From contig NZ_ML133576.1 in the NCBI RefSeq assembly GCF_003985125.1, positions 94,597 to 158,596 on the forward strand: a DNA stretch of 64,000 bases, written 5' to 3'. Below are positions 43,589 to 51,811 of the stretch, piece by piece. Position numbers and translations under genes: made by a program. The stretch comes from Rhizobium phaseoli (lineage in GTDB: Bacteria > Pseudomonadota > Alphaproteobacteria > Rhizobiales > Rhizobiaceae). The notes under the pieces were generated by a model. The model was not told where the DNA came from and searched no databases. It saw only the letters and a program-made list of their open reading frames with translations. Each line of letters begins with the position of its first letter. Positions within the stretch are counted from its first letter, which is position 1.

Positions 43589-44926
43589 ATGAACGCACGA
43601 AGCCACGCCATCTTTCCCAGAGTGAACCGCGCCGGGTGGATCGATACGCTTCGGGTGATGACGAGGGTCATAGTCCCGACGGTTGCCAAGGGCACCATCA
43701 TCCGCCGCCAGACAATGGAGCGTCTGGCGGAGCGGCAGAGCCTTCATATAAGGGCTGTGAAAGAGATGCAGCGGCTGAAGGACAAATACGGTCCGTCACC
43801 TCTTCTGCTGCCTATCCCATTCCGACCACAGCTCCTCATCCTGGATCCGGCAGACCTTGCCACCGTGCTCCGATCCTCGCCCGAGCCTTTCGCCGCGGCA
43901 ACTGCGGAAAAGCATGCGGCCCTTGCGCACTTCGAACCGGAAAATGTCCTGATTTCATCGACCGCTCGGCGGGCCGAGCTTCGGCCGGCGCATGAACACG
44001 CTCTGGCGACCGCAGACCGGCTCCATCCATATTCGATTCATTTCAAGCGTATCGTCGACACCGAATTCCTGCAACTAATCAGCGGCATCGGATCCAACCG
44101 GCCGAATGAGCTCGACTGGCTGGGTTTTTCGCAAGCTTGGTTGCGAGTGGTCCGGCGAGTTGTCCTTGGCGAGCGCGCGCGCAACGACGTGACCTTGACC
44201 GAAACCTTAAACGAACTGCGAGAACGGGCAAACTGGCCGTTTACCGCTCGGGTCGACCGGCGCAAGCTTGCGTTATTCCATCAGCAACTCGCTGGCTATC
44301 TTGGCGAGCCAGACAAGCACAGCCTGGTCGGCCGTCTTCCGACAAGCGACCAGATCGCTTGGGAAGACCAGGTGGCTCAGTGGCTGTTCGCCTTCGATGC
44401 TGCCGGCACTGCCGTCATGAGGACGCTGGCCCTGCTCGCCAGCCATGCGAGCTATTGGGCCCCAGCCGTGGAAGAGGCGATGGGCGGGCATCTTGATCGT
44501 CCGTTTACGCGCAGTTGCCTGCTCGAGGCCTTGCGGCTCTGGCCGACTACGCCCGCCATCCTCAGGCAAGTGACCACAGAGATCAGATCCGCCGACAGGA
44601 TCGTCCCGAGCGGCGCGGGCGTCGTCATCTTTGCCCCCTTCTTCCATAGAAACCCCGCGCTTCTCTATGCCAATCGGATGGAACCGAGCATCTGGGGAGA
44701 GAATGATGCTTTGCCGGACGCCGGGCTCGTGCCCTTCAGCGCCGGTCCCGTCATTTGCCCAGCACATAATCTCGTGCCGACGATCGCAAGCCTTGCTGTG
44801 GGCACGGTGTTATCGGAGAGCGATCTTGCGCTGATCGACCCCGTGTTGCCCGTGGACAACCTGCCCGGCACGCTCGATCACTTCGCCATCCGGCTCCGGC
44901 TGAGCGCGCGCCGCAGAGAGAAATAG
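43589..44926 (+). CDS. Cytochrome P450
   Basis: 445 aa. The I-helix oxygen-binding motif is AAGTA (271-275), ExxR is E313-R316 (EALRLWP), and the heme Cys390 lies in FSAGPVICPAHNLV. The usual Gly two residues after the Cys (CxG) is Ala here, tolerated in some P450s. The N-terminus is soluble. Redox partners are not encoded nearby. ATG 43589 is the first in-frame Met with family fit; its ribosome site is weak. It lies 126 bp after the EcfG-type sigma gene. The substrate is unknown; the gene's end carries a parS-like sequence. Confidence 0.85.
   Translation: MNARSHAIFPRVNRAGWIDTLRVMTRVIVPTVAKGTIIRRQTMERLAERQSLHIRAVKEMQRLKDKYGPSPLLLPIPFRPQLLILDPADLATVLRSSPEPFAAATAEKHAALAHFEPENVLISSTARRAELRPAHEHALATADRLHPYSIHFKRIVDTEFLQLISGIGSNRPNELDWLGFSQAWLRVVRRVVLGERARNDVTLTETLNELRERANWPFTARVDRRKLALFHQQLAGYLGEPDKHSLVGRLPTSDQIAWEDQVAQWLFAFDAAGTAVMRTLALLASHASYWAPAVEEAMGGHLDRPFTRSCLLEALRLWPTTPAILRQVTTEIRSADRIVPSGAGVVIFAPFFHRNPALLYANRMEPSIWGENDALPDAGLVPFSAGPVICPAHNLVPTIASLAVGTVLSESDLALIDPVLPVDNLPGTLDHFAIRLRLSARRREK
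44845..44860. other. parS-like sequence inside the P450 gene
   Basis: GTTGCCCGTGGACAAC differs from sites 1 and 2 at one central base. It encodes LPVDN in frame, so it may be a chance match. Confidence 0.3.
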
Positions 44927-44949
44927 AGGCGGCACATTACCGCGACCGC

Positions 44950-45120
44950 TCACATCCTCTGCATCACAGCGTAGACGAGGATCGAGACGTAGAGCAGAAA
45001 AGCGATGGCGATCGTTGTGGCGAACAGGGCGACGGCCAACCATAAGGCTTTCAGCCCGTTCCGCTGCTGCTCGGCGCTCAGCCCATCCACCGGGGCCGGG
45101 TCGTCTTTGGGCCGTTTCAT
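44950..45120 (-). CDS. Small membrane protein, 56 aa
   Basis: MKRPKDDPAPVDGLSAEQ... followed by one long hydrophobic helix (about residues 24-51) to the C-terminus. It is shorter than usual ORF cut-offs. Its ATG overlaps the stop of the upstream 50-aa protein (TGATG), so it is translationally coupled to it. Both probably belong to the sigF-nrsF transcript. No family recognised. Confidence 0.6.
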   Translation of the reverse strand: MKRPKDDPAPVDGLSAEQQRNGLKALWLAVALFATTIAIAFLLYVSILVYAVMQRM

Positions 45121-45272
45121 CACGGCTTGGCTTCCCTCGAAAACTGTGTGCCGTGATCGCTTATGCCGTTAGCGTTCCAGGAAAGTGTGGCGCCGAGCAC
45201 GATCAGTAGTCCGACCAAAACGATAGCCCCGATATAGATTGCGAAAGCGCGACGATCCGATTCGTGGTTCAT
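45120..45272 (-). CDS. Small membrane protein, 50 aa
   Basis: MNHESDRRAFAIYIGAIVLV..., one transmembrane helix (about 10-32) and a polar tail ending SREAKP. It has a good ribosome site (AAGGAGAGG) and lies 68 bp after nrsF on the same strand, and its stop overlaps the start of the 56-aa gene. Function unknown; position suggests a role with the anti-sigma factor. Confidence 0.65.
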   Translation of the reverse strand: MNHESDRRAFAIYIGAIVLVGLLIVLGATLSWNANGISDHGTQFSREAKP

Positions 45273-45340
45273 CTTCCTCTCCTTCGGCTCTCGAACCAGC
45301 CGAAAGGCGGAATGTTCCAGTCAACAGGGTGACAAGGGCT

Positions 45341-45985
45341 TCACCAGCGGAGCAGGCGAGGCCCGGTAAGGGCGCCGAGAACGCCCGTGATCAGGATACC
45401 GAGCGTGTACCAGATCAGCACGAAAGGCATGCCGTTTTCGGTGCAGAACCAGGAATAAACCCAGGCGCCGGCCGCTCCCGCGGCAATGCCGGCGACGAAG
45501 CCCGTCAACTGCAGATCCGAGGGCGCTGCCCGCCGTAGTGCCCAGACAATACCGGCATAAACGGGTAGCGCGAAACCGAAGATCAAGAGCGGGCAGTGGA
45601 GCGCCGAGGAGCCGAGAATCAGGACCGGATAGGTTTCAACCGGAGCCATCATGAGCTGGGTGGCTGCGACCGCCGCCATGGCAGCGAAGATCAAGGCAAG
45701 CAAACCAAAAAAGCCGCCCTCGGAACCATCAGGGCGGGAAAGCCGATAAACGGCGACGATGCCCGCCATGGCAATGAGGGCATTGTAGGCCGACTTGATC
45801 CAGAAAACCGGCAGCATCAACACGTCGGGCATATCGATCCTGAGGCCGAGACCGATCAGCATCAGCAGCAGGGAGACCGAGAGGGCAGGGACTATGCCGA
45901 GCGCGAAGCGGCGCCGCAGTGCTTGGCGCGGGACGGCCTTCAGATCGCTTGCCAAGCGTTCGATGATGTCATCCGTCTTTGTCAC
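45341..45985 (-). CDS. NrsF-family anti-sigma factor (DUF1109)
   Basis: 214 aa integral membrane protein with six predicted helices. The N-terminus DDIIERLASDLKAVPRQALRRRFALG and the later VYSWFCTENGMPFVLIWYTLGI with a conserved Cys match NrsF (DUF1109) proteins. In Caulobacter NrsF holds the ECF sigma factor SigF inactive until metal or oxidative stress acts on periplasmic cysteines. Its ATG overlaps the sigF stop (ATGA-type overlap), as in Caulobacter. Genes for two small membrane proteins follow. Confidence 0.88.
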   Translation of the reverse strand: MTKTDDIIERLASDLKAVPRQALRRRFALGIVPALSVSLLLMLIGLGLRIDMPDVLMLPVFWIKSAYNALIAMAGIVAVYRLSRPDGSEGGFFGLLALIFAAMAAVAATQLMMAPVETYPVLILGSSALHCPLLIFGFALPVYAGIVWALRRAAPSDLQLTGFVAGIAAGAAGAWVYSWFCTENGMPFVLIWYTLGILITGVLGALTGPRLLRW

Positions 45986-46530
45986 GATACGCCTCGCAAT
46001 CTCTCCCCGAGCGCCTTCAGCGCACGATGGATACCGACTTTCACCGCCGATTCAGACTGGCCTGTGCGGGTTGCGGTATCGGCGACCGACTGGCCCTCAA
46101 GCTTCACCTGCCGGATCAGTTCCTGCTGCCGCGGCGGCAGCCCGTCAAGCAATCGCTCGACATCCATGCGGGCCGTCAGCGTATCCTCGCTGAACCCGCT
46201 CTCGATCTCCTCGCCAAGTTCGGTCTCAGCCAGCCTGCGTCCGCCGCGGCCGCGATGATGGTCGATCAGCTTGTAGCGGGCGATCGAGAAGAACCAGGCG
46301 GTGAACGGTCTTTCACGGTCATATGTGGACCGACGGGAATGCAGCGCCAGCAATGTCTCCTGGACCAGGTCTTCCATATCCGCTTTCGTCGCCGCCGCCA
46401 TTCTGCGGCCGTAATAGCCGACAAGCAACACGCGCAAGGCGGTCAGCAAACGCCGATAGGCTGCCTCGTCCCCATCGAGGGACAGAAGCATCAATGCTTT
46501 CAGGGCTTCTTCCGAATGGGCGGTTGTCAT
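45982..46530 (-). CDS. sigF: SigF-like ECF sigma factor
   Basis: 182 aa. Region 2 (MEDLVQETLLALHSRRSTYDRERPFTAWFFSIARYKLIDHHR) and region 4 (QSVADTATRTGQSESAVKVGIHRALKAL) are typical of ECF sigma factors cognate to NrsF. ATG 46530 gives the family-like start; translation would begin about 10 nt after the predicted transcription start, nearly leaderless. The promoter upstream has the sigma-F pattern, so the gene is probably autoregulated. It is divergent from the MXKDX gene. Confidence 0.88.
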   Translation of the reverse strand: MTTAHSEEALKALMLLSLDGDEAAYRRLLTALRVLLVGYYGRRMAAATKADMEDLVQETLLALHSRRSTYDRERPFTAWFFSIARYKLIDHHRGRGGRRLAETELGEEIESGFSEDTLTARMDVERLLDGLPPRQQELIRQVKLEGQSVADTATRTGQSESAVKVGIHRALKALGERLRGVS

Positions 46531-46546
46531 GCTGTCACGGAATTCA

Positions 46547-46571
46547 TTCGCAGAAACGGCCAACCGGTTAC
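46547..46571 (-). promoter_or_regulatory. SigF-type promoter of sigF-nrsF operon
   Basis: Minus strand GTAACC (46566-46571), 15-bp spacer, CGAA (46547-46550). It resembles the Caulobacter sigma-F promoter (GTAACC-N16-CGAA). Confidence 0.55.
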
Positions 46572-46625
46572 AGGAAAGATCAAAACAATTTTGTCATCAC
46601 AGCTCTATCACATGCGCGTGAGCCT

Positions 46626-46651
46626 GTAACGCATGCCGACACTCCCTCGAA
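46626..46651 (+). promoter_or_regulatory. SigF-type promoter of MXKDX operon
   Basis: GTAACG (46626-46631), 16-bp spacer, CGAA (46648-46651), about 65 bp before the MXKDX start. It points away from the sigF promoter, so one sigma factor would drive both. Confidence 0.6.
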
Positions 46652-46713
46652 TAACCGGATGTGAGCCATCGGCAAGTCGCCGGTGGACACGAAAATCCTT
46701 TCAGGAGAGTTCC

Positions 46714-46977
46714 ATGACCAAGCTTTTTCCCCGTTTCGCAGCTTGCACCTTCATCCTCGGTCTTTCGCTTGCCGGCGCCGCCTCGGCGGAGGACGCCATG
46801 AAGTCCGGCACGATGAAGAAGGACACGATGAAAAAGGATGCGATGCAAAGCAGCGCGATGTCGAAGGATGCGATGAAGATGTCGGGCACCAAGACCGACT
46901 GCATGCATAAGGCCGGCATGGAAAAGGACGCGATGAAAAAGGCCGACATGATGAAGAGCTGCGACGCGATGAAATAG
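46714..46977 (+). CDS. Pentapeptide MXKDX repeat protein
   Basis: 87 aa. A signal peptide (ACTFILGLSLAGAASA, cleavage near residue 25) is followed by repeats of M-K-K-D-x, M-x-K-D-A and similar Met/Lys/Asp units, with Cys at three places late in the chain. The pattern matches exported MXKDX repeat proteins, probable metal- or oxidant-reactive methionine-rich proteins in SigF-type regulons. ATG 46714 (AGGAGAG before it) gives the signal peptide; the longer frame does not. The cytochrome b561-type gene follows 80 bp later. Confidence 0.84.
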   Translation: MTKLFPRFAACTFILGLSLAGAASAEDAMKSGTMKKDTMKKDAMQSSAMSKDAMKMSGTKTDCMHKAGMEKDAMKKADMMKSCDAMK

Positions 46978-47057
46978 CAATCTGCGCGGCCGCTGAAACT
47001 CTATCCGCTGCGGCCGCGTCTCCTCCTCTCGAAACGTCCGACCTTCGGAGAACGATC

Positions 47058-47897
47058 ATGGCGACGATCGATGCCGGCGCGAAAACCGGCCGCATGCTTA
47101 TATACCGCCACAGCCTTGTCGTGCGCCTGTCGCATTGGGTGAACGTGCTTTGCCTCACCGTGCTGCTGTTCAGCGGCTTGCAGATATTCAACGCGCATCC
47201 GGCGCTCTATTGGGGCCAGTACGGCGCCGACAACGACCCCTCCTTCATCGCGATGGAAGCCGTCGAAGATGGTGCCCGGGTGAAGGGGCTGACGCATATC
47301 GGCTCGTTTACTTTCAACACGACGGGCTTTCTTGGCCTCTCAACGGCTGAAGGCGAGGCGACGGCTAGAGGTTTTCCAAGCTGGTTGACGCTTCCGAGCT
47401 ATCAGGATCTGTCGAGCGGTCGGCGCTGGCATTTCTTCTTTGCCTGGCTCTTCGTCGTCAACGGCCTTGCCTACCTGGCCTATGGGCTGATCAGCCGGCA
47501 TTTCCGGCGGGATCTGGCGCCCGCCCGCAGTGAACTGGCGCTTACCCATCTCGGCCAAGAGGTCGTCAACCACGCCCGGTTGCGCTTTCCGAAGGGGCCC
47601 GAGGCACGGCACTACAACACGCTGCAGAAATTGACCTATCTCGTGGTGATCTTCCTGTTGTTGCCGCTGATGATTGCGACAGGTCTCACCATGTCGCCGG
47701 GGTTTAATGCCGTTGCGCCCTGGCTGCTCGATGTCTTCGGCGGACGGCAATCGGCCCGCACCTTGCACTTCCTCACGGCTTTCTCGCTCGTCGCCTTCGT
47801 CATCGTGCATATCGTCATGGTGGTCCTGTCGGGTGTGTTCAACAATCTGCGTTCGATGATCACCGGCTACTACGCCATCGAACAGGGAGAGAAATGA
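47058..47897 (+). CDS. Cytochrome b561-type membrane subunit
   Basis: 279 aa with about four transmembrane helices and heme-ligand-type histidines (HSLVVRLSHWVNVL, HFFFAWLFVVNG, HFLTAFSLVAFVIVHIVM). It would carry electrons from the quinone pool to the molybdenum enzyme next door, like MsrQ with MsrP, although MsrQ differs in size. The stop overlaps the start of the next gene. It probably shares the SigF-type promoter with the MXKDX gene. Confidence 0.84.
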   Translation: MATIDAGAKTGRMLIYRHSLVVRLSHWVNVLCLTVLLFSGLQIFNAHPALYWGQYGADNDPSFIAMEAVEDGARVKGLTHIGSFTFNTTGFLGLSTAEGEATARGFPSWLTLPSYQDLSSGRRWHFFFAWLFVVNGLAYLAYGLISRHFRRDLAPARSELALTHLGQEVVNHARLRFPKGPEARHYNTLQKLTYLVVIFLLLPLMIATGLTMSPGFNAVAPWLLDVFGGRQSARTLHFLTAFSLVAFVIVHIVMVVLSGVFNNLRSMITGYYAIEQGEK

Positions 47898-48673
47898 TGA
47901 GCCGTCTGATCACCCGCCGCCGCTTCCTGGTCGGCTCGGCCCTCACCGCCTCTGCAATGGGTCTCAGCGGCTGCGACGCTTTGGTCGAAAGCGACCGGAC
48001 GAAATCGGTGCTGAAGATCGCCGAGCGCTTCAGCATGAAAACGCAGCGCTTCCTGCTTGGTGACGCCGCGCTCGCCCGTGAGTTCACCGAGGCCGATCTG
48101 TCGCCGATTTTCCGCTCGAACGGCACCAGCATGCCCGATAACCCGCAATATCTCGACTGGATGAGCCGGCAGTTCTCGACCTGGAGGCTCGACGTCGGCG
48201 GGCTTGTCGAAAAGCCGTCGCAGCTCTCGCTCGCGCAGCTGAAGGCGATGCCGTCGCGCACGCAGATCACCCGGCACGATTGCGTCGAAGGCTGGAGCGC
48301 GATCGGCAAATGGACGGGCCTGCCGCTTGGCGCCCTGCTGCAGTCGGTCGGGCTGAAGCCGGAGGCGCGCTACATCGTGTTCCATTGCGCCGACGAATAC
48401 GAAAAGACGCTTGATGGCAGCGGTTGGTACTATGAGAGCGTCGATCTCGTTGACGCCTTCCATCCGCAGACGATCCTTGCCTATTCGATGAATGGCCGCG
48501 ACCTGGAAGTGGCGCATGGAGCGCCGCTGCGGCTGAGGGTCGAGCGGCAGCTCGGATACAAGCAGGCGAAATATCTGACCCGCATCGAGGCCGTCGCCGA
48601 TCTCGGTCAGCTTTACGGCGGCAATGGCGGATTCTGGGAAGATCGCGGCTACGAATGGTATGCGGGAATATAA
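47894..48673 (+). CDS. Molybdopterin-dependent oxidoreductase (MsrP/sulfite oxidase-like)
   Basis: 259 aa. A twin-arginine signal (TRRRFLVGS) and a possible lipobox (LSGC) indicate export across the inner membrane after folding. The molybdenum-ligating Cys is in TRHDCVEGWSAIGKWTG, and HPQTILAYSMNG and RQLGYKQAKYLTRIE belong to the oxidoreductase molybdopterin domain. Such enzymes reduce methionine sulfoxide or other sulfoxides. Two ATG codons are adjacent (47894, 47897). It pairs with the preceding cytochrome and fits a SigF-type response to envelope oxidation. Confidence 0.87.
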   Translation: MMSRLITRRRFLVGSALTASAMGLSGCDALVESDRTKSVLKIAERFSMKTQRFLLGDAALAREFTEADLSPIFRSNGTSMPDNPQYLDWMSRQFSTWRLDVGGLVEKPSQLSLAQLKAMPSRTQITRHDCVEGWSAIGKWTGLPLGALLQSVGLKPEARYIVFHCADEYEKTLDGSGWYYESVDLVDAFHPQTILAYSMNGRDLEVAHGAPLRLRVERQLGYKQAKYLTRIEAVADLGQLYGGNGGFWEDRGYEWYAGI

Positions 48674-48701
48674 GTCATCGACAGAGCTTCGACCCGCTTG
48701 C

Positions 48702-49463
48702 TCAGACGGGGCGCGGGATAGGTACGTCGATAAGGCCGCGCTTCGGTTTTCTGAGAGGCCCGATCAGCCGCTCATATTCGTCCTCCGCCTTGCCATAGGC
48801 GTCGGCGGCGAAGTCCTCCAGGCCGGCGCGATTCCTGACGATCACCATGCCTCGGACGGAGCGGATGAACCGATAACCTTCGAGCAGATGCAGGGCGGTG
48901 GTGACACTCGGCCGCCGCGCCGCCAGCATCAAGGCGATGAACTCATGCGTCAGCGCGAGTTCGTTGCCGTCGATCCTGTCGTGGCACATCAATATCCAGC
49001 GGGCCAACCGCTCATCGATCTCATGGACGGCGTTGGAGAGTGCGGTGAAGCCGGCCTGCGTTGCCAGAACATGAGCGGCCTTGTGGAGGAGGGCGGCGAA
49101 GAACGGCTGCGTTTCCATCAGATCCAGCAATGCGCTTTGCCTCAGGCGATATGCGAAACCCGGCACCTGGACGGCGACCTGAGGGACGCTGATGCTTGCA
49201 CCAATTGCCGCCGCCACCGGTGCAAAGCCGTCGCGGCCGAACAGCCCCGCTTCGACGCGATTGCCCTCAGGCGAGATATTGATGACCGAGCCTACGCCCG
49301 AGCATGGGAAATAGGCATGCTCGATCGCGGCGTCTGCCGGGACGATAACGTAACCGCGGGGTGTGGCGCAGGGTTCGAGATGGGCGGCAACCGCTTCATA
49401 CTCCGCTTTCGGCAAGAGGCCGAGCAAGCAATTCTCTCTAGGCTGCATCGTCGTTTCTGCCAT
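48702..49463 (-). CDS. Crp/Fnr-family regulator A
   Basis: 253 aa. A cyclic-nucleotide-binding-like beta barrel (about 15-130; PCSGVGSVINISPEGNRVEAGLFGRDGF) is followed by a Crp-type HTH (LTHEFIALMLAARRPSVTTALHLLEG). No Fe-S cysteines of FNR type are grouped at the N-terminus. The C-terminal YGKAEDEYERLIGP motif is shared with the other Crp-like genes in this window. GGAGGG precedes the ATG. A candidate EcfG promoter lies upstream. Confidence 0.87.
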   Translation of the reverse strand: MAETTMQPRENCLLGLLPKAEYEAVAAHLEPCATPRGYVIVPADAAIEHAYFPCSGVGSVINISPEGNRVEAGLFGRDGFAPVAAAIGASISVPQVAVQVPGFAYRLRQSALLDLMETQPFFAALLHKAAHVLATQAGFTALSNAVHEIDERLARWILMCHDRIDGNELALTHEFIALMLAARRPSVTTALHLLEGYRFIRSVRGMVIVRNRAGLEDFAADAYGKAEDEYERLIGPLRKPKRGLIDVPIPRPV

Positions 49464-49530
49464 ATCGCCCTCCTACGAGTGCGGGATCTGCAGGCAGCGT
49501 GGCGCCGTCATTGGCCGATTTCGTCATTTC

Positions 49531-49555
49531 AACTTGCTTGAGCGTGATTGGTTCC
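49531..49555 (-). promoter_or_regulatory. Candidate EcfG-type promoter of Crp A
   Basis: Minus-strand GGAAC (49551-49555), 16-bp spacer, AGTT (49531-49534), about 70 bp before the start. Confidence 0.4.
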
Positions 49556-49590
49556 GCTCTGGCGACCGGTGAGCCGCTGACGGCCAAGAC

Positions 49591-50103
49591 CTACACTTTG
49601 GCCGTTTCACCCGACTGGCGCAGCGACAGGAACTTTGTCGTGAGGGCGACCAGATTGCCATTGATCCATTCCGCCATCGCCAGCTCCTCGCTCAAATTTG
49701 CCTGAAGACCCGTCGTCGCCGTCCCGTATCCGCCCGCCTCGGCAATCGCCAACAACGATTTATAAGCGGCAGCTTCGTAATTCTCGAAGGCGAAATTGGC
49801 AAAGGCATTCTTCAGAATTTCGTCGCCGGCAACCGCATGGCCGAGCGCAGCCGCGGACCCGGTGAAGGAAAGCACCATATCCTTCAGGGTCGACTTGTCC
49901 TCGTCCAATCCATCGAGGATCTCTTCCAGCCGCACGATCTGCCCGTCGGTTTCGCGAATATGCCGATCGAGCTTTTCAGCGACTTCAGGATAGTTCTCGA
50001 TCCGTTTCAATTGCGGTTTCATGATGCTTAGCGCCTGGTTTTCCATGGCGTGCGCATTTCTCAAGCCTGCGACGAAAACATCGCGAATTTCGCTCTCTGC
50101 CAT
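49591..50103 (-). CDS. DUF892 (YciE-like) ferritin-fold protein, second copy
   Basis: 170 aa, same fold family as the gene at 42156: IRDVFVAGLRNAHAMENQALSIM near the start, RHIRETDGQIVRLEEIL, and FENYEAAAYKSLLAIAE later. It differs enough to be an old paralogue. A ribosome site (AAGGAG) precedes ATG 50103. The promoter region upstream is shared, divergently, with the DUF4142 gene and carries EcfG-type elements for both. Confidence 0.86.
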   Translation of the reverse strand: MAESEIRDVFVAGLRNAHAMENQALSIMKPQLKRIENYPEVAEKLDRHIRETDGQIVRLEEILDGLDEDKSTLKDMVLSFTGSAAALGHAVAGDEILKNAFANFAFENYEAAAYKSLLAIAEAGGYGTATTGLQANLSEELAMAEWINGNLVALTTKFLSLRQSGETAKV

Positions 50104-50130
50104 ATCAGTGCTCCTTTTTCGCGCCGGTCT

Positions 50131-50155
50131 AACTGCAGGGGCTGCTCCTGGTTCC
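50131..50155 (-). promoter_or_regulatory. Candidate EcfG-type promoter of second DUF892 gene
   Basis: Minus strand GGAAC (50151-50155), 16-bp spacer, AGTT (50131-50134), about 30 bp before the start. Confidence 0.5.
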
Positions 50156-50190
50156 GAAGAAGATTCAAGCGCCGGATGCCATCAACGTCC

Positions 50191-50215
50191 GGAACCGTCC
50201 CCGCATCCGATTGTT
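50191..50215 (+). promoter_or_regulatory. Candidate EcfG-type promoter of DUF4142 gene
   Basis: GGAAC (50191-50195), 16-bp spacer, TGTT (50212-50215), about 55 bp before the start. It faces away from the DUF892 promoter. Confidence 0.5.
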
Positions 50216-50267
50216 GGGTTGCGTTCGCAATCGCGACGTCGGTGGATCAAGGACGAGGAGAACAATC

Positions 50268-50765
50268 ATGCGGCTGATATCCAAGCTTTGCCTTCTCTTG
50301 TTGACGGCCGCACCCGGCTTGGCTGCCGACGATGCCGCTCGCAGCAAAGCGACCGTTTTTGTCACCAGCGCCGCCACTTCGAACATGTTCGAAGTGGAGG
50401 CAGCAAAGATCGAAACTGCCAAAGGCAAGGCTCAGGACGCCAGAGGGTTTGCCGACGACATGCTGAAGGATCATGGCCGCGCGGGATCGATGCTTGCCGA
50501 CGCAGCCAGGGAGGACGGAATTGCGCTGCCCACCGCGATCGACGACGAGCACAGCAAGAAGCTTGAAGCGCTTCGGCAAAGCGACGCGTCAATCCTCGAC
50601 CAGGCTTATCTTTCGACGCAGGTGACGGCGCACGAGGAGGCTGTCACGCTTTTTGCCGATTACGCGCAAAAGGGCCCGGACGGCGCGCTGAAGCGCGCAG
50701 CGCAGAAGATTTTGCCGGACCTCAGAATGCATCTCACCAGAATTCAGGGGTTGGCCTCGAAGTGA
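50268..50765 (+). CDS. DUF4142 exported ferritin-like protein
   Basis: 165 aa. A signal peptide (ISKLCLLLLTAAPGLA) is followed by the DUF4142 helical bundle: FVTSAATSNMFEVEAAKIETAKG, then KDHGRAGSMLADAA and AHEEAVTLFADYAQKG. Family members are periplasmic, stress-linked and of unknown activity. GAGGAG precedes ATG 50268. The next gene starts inside its stop (GTGA overlap), so the alpha/beta hydrolase is in the same operon. Confidence 0.85.
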   Translation: MRLISKLCLLLLTAAPGLAADDAARSKATVFVTSAATSNMFEVEAAKIETAKGKAQDARGFADDMLKDHGRAGSMLADAAREDGIALPTAIDDEHSKKLEALRQSDASILDQAYLSTQVTAHEEAVTLFADYAQKGPDGALKRAAQKILPDLRMHLTRIQGLASK

Positions 50766-51742
50766 AGAAGGCTGCGCCAGCAACGGCACCGGGTTTGTGC
50801 CTGCTGCCGGTGACCCGTCGAGAAAGCGGCCGCTCGCGCAGGCTCAATGCTCTGCTCAGGCTTCTTCCCCGATATCACACCAACCGTCGCTGGAACGCCA
50901 AGACCGTGCAGGCCGCGGTGCGCACAGCACAGTTCCTGCTTTCCGACGGATTGATCGGCCGTGGCGAAGTCGCCTGCCGCACCATCCTCATCGATGGCAG
51001 GCGGCTCCGTCTGAGGCTGCTATTCCCGGCAGGCTCTCGCCGTGGCCTTTACGTTCACTTCCACGGCGGCGCGTGGGTCATGGGAAATGCCCGCCTCGAT
51101 GACGGCATCACTCGCCCGATCGCGGCGGAATGCGGAATGATGGTCGCAGGCGTCGACTTTCATAACGCGATCGATGATCGCCTCGACATTACGCTGCAGG
51201 ACTGCAAGGCGGCGGTCGAGTGGGTGGTCGAGCATCTAGGCGAACTTCAGGTCGAGCGCATCATCATCGGCGGCGAATCGTCCGGCGCGCATCTTGCCGC
51301 CGAAGCGCTTCTTCATCTGCGCGAGCGCGGCAGGGCTGGCGCCGTCGCAGGATTTGTTTCGGTTTGCGGCGCCTTCGATTTGACCGGATCGGACAGTCTC
51401 CGGCGCTCCACAGGCACGAGCCTCATCATCGACGGTCCGGCGGCGCTTCATAACCTCCGGCGATTGACGCGGAGCCTTTCGGGACGGGAGGCCGAGGGGC
51501 CTTTGTCTGCCGATCTCTCGGGACTACCCCCAGCCCTGCTCATTGCAGGCGCGCTCGATCCTATCGTCGACGACAGTCTTTCGATGGCGCGGCAGTGGCA
51601 GGAGCAGAGCGGCAACGCCGACTGTGTCGTCGTTCCCGATGCCCCCCACGGCTTCAATCGGCTCCCAACGAAGCTGGCGGCCAAGGCAAACGCCCTTGTC
51701 CGGGAGTGGATTTTGCGAACGCTCGCACCGCTTGACGGCTGA
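50762..51742 (+). CDS. Alpha/beta hydrolase (hormone-sensitive lipase-like)
   Basis: 326 aa esterase of the HSL branch. The oxyanion motif HGGAW is in VHFHGGAWVMG, the nucleophile elbow is GESSG (IIIGGESSGAHLAAE), and the catalytic Asp and His are in GALDPIVDD and PHGFNRLPT. It likely hydrolyses a short-chain ester. GTG 50762 overlaps the DUF4142 stop. No signal peptide is evident; the first 25 residues are basic and polar. Confidence 0.85.
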   Translation: MKKAAPATAPGLCLLPVTRRESGRSRRLNALLRLLPRYHTNRRWNAKTVQAAVRTAQFLLSDGLIGRGEVACRTILIDGRRLRLRLLFPAGSRRGLYVHFHGGAWVMGNARLDDGITRPIAAECGMMVAGVDFHNAIDDRLDITLQDCKAAVEWVVEHLGELQVERIIIGGESSGAHLAAEALLHLRERGRAGAVAGFVSVCGAFDLTGSDSLRRSTGTSLIIDGPAALHNLRRLTRSLSGREAEGPLSADLSGLPPALLIAGALDPIVDDSLSMARQWQEQSGNADCVVVPDAPHGFNRLPTKLAAKANALVREWILRTLAPLDG

Positions 51743-51811
51743 TCAGGACCGACGCGGTGGCGGCGATTGCCTCTGTACGCTATTGCACAGTGCATTGCTC
51801 AATGATTCTAG

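Noticed and set aside
44845..44860. Fifth parS-like sequence as a real centromere site
   Set aside because: It lies inside the P450 coding frame, encodes a plausible LPVDN stretch, and has a changed centre; listed only as low confidence.
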